From positions 1-64,000 of the IMG/VR virus record IMGVR_UViG_3300032053_013883: a stretch of DNA of 64,000 nt. One strand, given 5' to 3'. Positions 62,720-64,000 of this stretch are shown in pieces. Every line of letters starts with the position of its first letter. Within the stretch, counting starts at the first letter, position 1. The notes under the pieces are model-generated. The model worked only from the letters and a program-made list of their open reading frames with translations, was not told the origin of the DNA and did no database searches. Source of the stretch: a virus. A program made the position numbers and the translations under genes.

Positions 62720-63009
62720 GTTACATTCAAGGCTTTAAATTGACGCAAAACGAGCGCAACATTTAAAGCCTCATAAGTATTAATGTTTTCTTTTAAAGAT
62801 AAAGCAGTTAAAGTAAATAAAATTTCACCAAATGTATGAGATTTTATTTTTCGTTTATCATCATCCAATAATTCTTGTTTTTCATCTATAGTTTTGTAGA
62901 AATTTAATTTTAAAACTAATTCATCTAATAAATTTGATACAGATAAAGACTCCCCGTCTTTATGATAATTTTCAGAATTAGTCCAAAGTTCTTCAAAATG
63001 TAAAGGCAT
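62716..63009 (-). CDS. MazG-like helical protein, probably degenerate
   Basis: This 97-residue helical protein contains TFGEILFTLTALSLKENINT followed by YEALNVAL. This resembles the MazG/all-alpha NTP pyrophosphatase helix (GDLLFxLxxLA, then EALxxA). However, the EExxE and ExxD metal residues are not fully conserved, so activity is doubtful. Family assignment is tentative. Confidence 0.55.
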   Translation of the reverse strand: MPLHFEELWTNSENYHKDGESLSVSNLLDELVLKLNFYKTIDEKQELLDDDKRKIKSHTFGEILFTLTALSLKENINTYEALNVALVLRQFKALNVT

Positions 63010-63209
63010 TAATCGTCCTTTAAATCATCTTTACTATTTAAAGGAGCCACCTGAATTTGCTCTTCCCCGGTGTCGCTTACAAAAACTAAAAACACAACGC
63101 CTTCTTTACAATCAATCACTCCTGGGAATTTCAATTTACCAACATAAAAAGTTCTTCCATCAACATCTGGTCTAGCTTTCAAATCTACAGTTAGATTCTT
63201 ATTTGACAT
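63009..63209 (-). CDS. Unknown 66-residue beta-rich protein
   Basis: This small protein (RPDVDGRTFYVGKLKFPGVI, then FLVFVSDTGEEQIQVAPL) is beta-rich and acidic at its end. The ATG of the next gene overlaps its stop by 1 base. Proteins of this shape recur in large phages, but I have no function. Confidence 0.72.
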   Translation of the reverse strand: MSNKNLTVDLKARPDVDGRTFYVGKLKFPGVIDCKEGVVFLVFVSDTGEEQIQVAPLNSKDDLKDD

Positions 63210-63237
63210 ACAATCTCCAATTTTAAGTAAAAATCAT

Positions 63238-63254
63238 TTAGCAAAAATTGCTAA
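63238..63254. terminator. Short perfect inverted repeat, weak terminator candidate
   Basis: TTAGCAA and TTGCTAA (7 bp) flank a 3-base loop in the spacer between the small genes at 63009 and 63280. On the minus strand the following bases are only moderately T-rich, so termination would be inefficient. Confidence 0.4.
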
Positions 63255-63279
63255 TCACAATATATTATATCGTTCATAA

Positions 63280-63453
63280 TTAAGATTTACTTAATTTATA
63301 AATCAAAGCAAATAATTTTATTTGTAAATCATCTGTGGATACAAATTTAGATCCAGTAGAATTTGCCTGTTTAGGCTTATCGTAAGTAAAACGATATTCT
63401 AATTCATCTCTAATTTTAGAGATTTCTGCACGTATATCTCCAGCTGATTTCAT
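63280..63453 (-). CDS. Small 57-residue protein
   Basis: An ATG at 63453 opens a frame of 57 residues (MKSAGDIRAEISKIRDELEY, then RFTYDKPKQANSTGSKFVST, ending YKLSKS) closed at 63280. It is charged, helical and has normal codon use, in the same orientation and tight spacing (20 bases) as its neighbours. It is short enough to be missed by length cut-offs. No domain is recognised. Confidence 0.72.
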   Translation of the reverse strand: MKSAGDIRAEISKIRDELEYRFTYDKPKQANSTGSKFVSTDDLQIKLFALIYKLSKS

Positions 63454-63473
63454 AATAGTATTTCAAATTATGC

Positions 63474-63767
63474 TTATTTTTCACTAAAAGCTAACTTTAT
63501 ATTACTAACAAGTTTTTTTGTTAAAATTCCAGGCTCCAAACATATCGCGGTTAAAACACTTCCTAGATCTTCCTCGAAAAATTTCGAATAATGTATATTA
63601 AGCTCATCGCTCTTTTTACATAATTCATTTAATTCTTTTTCAGAAGAAACTGCTAATAGACAAATATAATTAGAATTATTAAACCATAATTTATCTATCT
63701 CTGGATGATCATTTGAAAATTGCCTTAATGCATGGCACAATTGTGATGCTTGCTGCCCATAACTCAA
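63474..63767 (-). CDS. Type-2 peptidyl-tRNA hydrolase (PTH2)-like protein, start uncertain
   Basis: From TTG 63767 the product is 97 residues. The body matches PTH2: SYGQQASQLCHALRQF for the catalytic helix, a Ser/Glu-Lys-Glu-Leu helix NSNYICLLAVSSEKELNELC, and EEDLGSVLTAICLEPG for the last strand. The conserved first strand KLYVVTRKDL is encoded in frame upstream (63794 to 63765), but no ATG, GTG or TTG precedes it before a stop at 63810-63812. AGGGG at 63801-63797 sits 5 bases before an in-frame TTA. So the true start is either non-standard or altered. PTH2 recycles stalled peptidyl-tRNA. It normally occurs in archaea and eukaryotes and in some phages and bacteria. Confidence 0.78.
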   Translation of the reverse strand: MSYGQQASQLCHALRQFSNDHPEIDKLWFNNSNYICLLAVSSEKELNELCKKSDELNIHYSKFFEEDLGSVLTAICLEPGILTKKLVSNIKLAFSEK

Positions 63768-63804
63768 ATCTTTTCTTGTTACTACGTATAATTTATCCCC
63801 TAAT

Positions 63805-64000
63805 TTAACCTATTCCATTTTTATCTCCAAAAAGCTTCTTAACAACTGCGTTTCCCCTACGATTAATTTGATTCCACTTAATTTTAAATGATTGAGAATC
63901 ATATCCGCCAAATAATTCAGCATTGGAATGTATCTCTGCCAACCCAACAATAAGCAATGTAATTGCTTCCGGTTTTTTAATAAACTCATCAATATCTGCT
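63805..64000 (-). CDS. Partial unknown protein, C-terminal 64 residues
   Basis: The frame is open from the right edge to TAA at 63805 and reads ADIDEFIKKPEAITLLIVGL, then AEIHSNAELFGGYDSQSFKI, ending LFGDKNGIG. It is a well-balanced protein sequence, unlike the alternative frame over the same bases. It lies just upstream of the PTH2-like gene. No domain is recognised from this fragment. Confidence 0.7.
   Translation of the reverse strand, partial: ADIDEFIKKPEAITLLIVGLAEIHSNAELFGGYDSQSFKIKWNQINRRGNAVVKKLFGDKNGIG

Noticed and set aside
63810-63992. Minus-strand frame starting MMSLLKNRKQ
   Set aside because: Leu-rich shadow. The frame ending at 63805 over the same bases is open to the edge and looks like a real protein end.
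1-64000. tRNA genes
   Set aside because: All spacers are too short or show no cloverleaf-like pairing by eye. A tRNA scan would be the decisive test.

Overview
The window is a strongly AT-rich stretch of a large tailed-phage genome (Caudoviricetes), almost fully coding, with more than 90% of genes on the minus strand and many start/stop overlaps of a few bases. The calls that fix this identity are a large terminase, an intein-containing portal protein, a virion lytic transglycosylase, a T4 gp32-like single-strand binding protein, a UvsX/RecA recombinase and a gp46/gp47 pair. The genome clearly continues past both edges: genes are cut at positions 1 and 64000, and no recognisable tail tube, tail sheath or major capsid gene is present. 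Gene content (DNA polymerase III alpha, topoisomerase I, FtsK-like ATPase, ribosomal protein bS21, trigger factor, peptide deformylase, ClpP) resembles that of jumbo or huge phages. The host cannot be named from the sequence.

Layout on the minus strand, in window order. 1-19.6 kb: virion and packaging block (phosphatase, transglycosylase, portal with intein, terminase, several Pro-rich or coiled-coil proteins, and a CCA-adding/poly(A)-polymerase-like nucleotidyltransferase), headed by an exact match to the T4 late promoter motif. 19.8-29.1 kb: replication/recombination genes (sigma-region-4-like HTH protein, TOPRIM half of a primase, DnaJ, RuvC-like nuclease, ssDNA-binding protein, RecA/UvsX) and several unknowns, with two good intrinsic terminators. 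29.2-37.2 kb: DNA polymerase III alpha, a stand-alone M41-type metalloprotease, trigger factor, an HNH endonuclease beside a frameshifted small gene, and a PD-(D/E)XK nuclease. 37.3-45.8 kb: a structural protein, dNMP kinase, gp46/gp47, the zinc-finger half of the primase, a thioredoxin-fold protein, and peptide deformylase fused to SEC-C. 45.9-55.3 kb: HNH protein, MT-A70 methyltransferase, bS21, BCS1-like AAA+ ATPase, topoisomerase IA, and an FtsK-like ATPase with two Cys-rich partners. 55.4-64 kb: DUF192 protein, a ClpP and a catalytically dead ClpP paralogue, DksA/TraR-type protein, two HU-like proteins, many small unknowns, a Dps-like protein and a type-2 peptidyl-tRNA hydrolase. The few plus-strand genes (45.4, 52.2, 61.6 and 62.3 kb) lie as islands, and two of them have sigma70-like promoters.

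The most striking theme is protein birth and turnover. bS21 (initiation), peptide deformylase (N-terminal maturation), trigger factor (nascent-chain folding), peptidyl-tRNA hydrolase 2 (rescue of peptidyl-tRNA), DnaJ, a ClpP/ClpR-like pair and an M41-like protease are all phage-encoded in one 64-kb window. This suggests takeover of the ribosome exit-tunnel and quality-control pathway. Other points to examine are the primase split into two genes 21 kb apart, the dead ClpP paralogue, the FtsK/zinc-ribbon operon, and several genes that simple gene calling would miss or mis-start.
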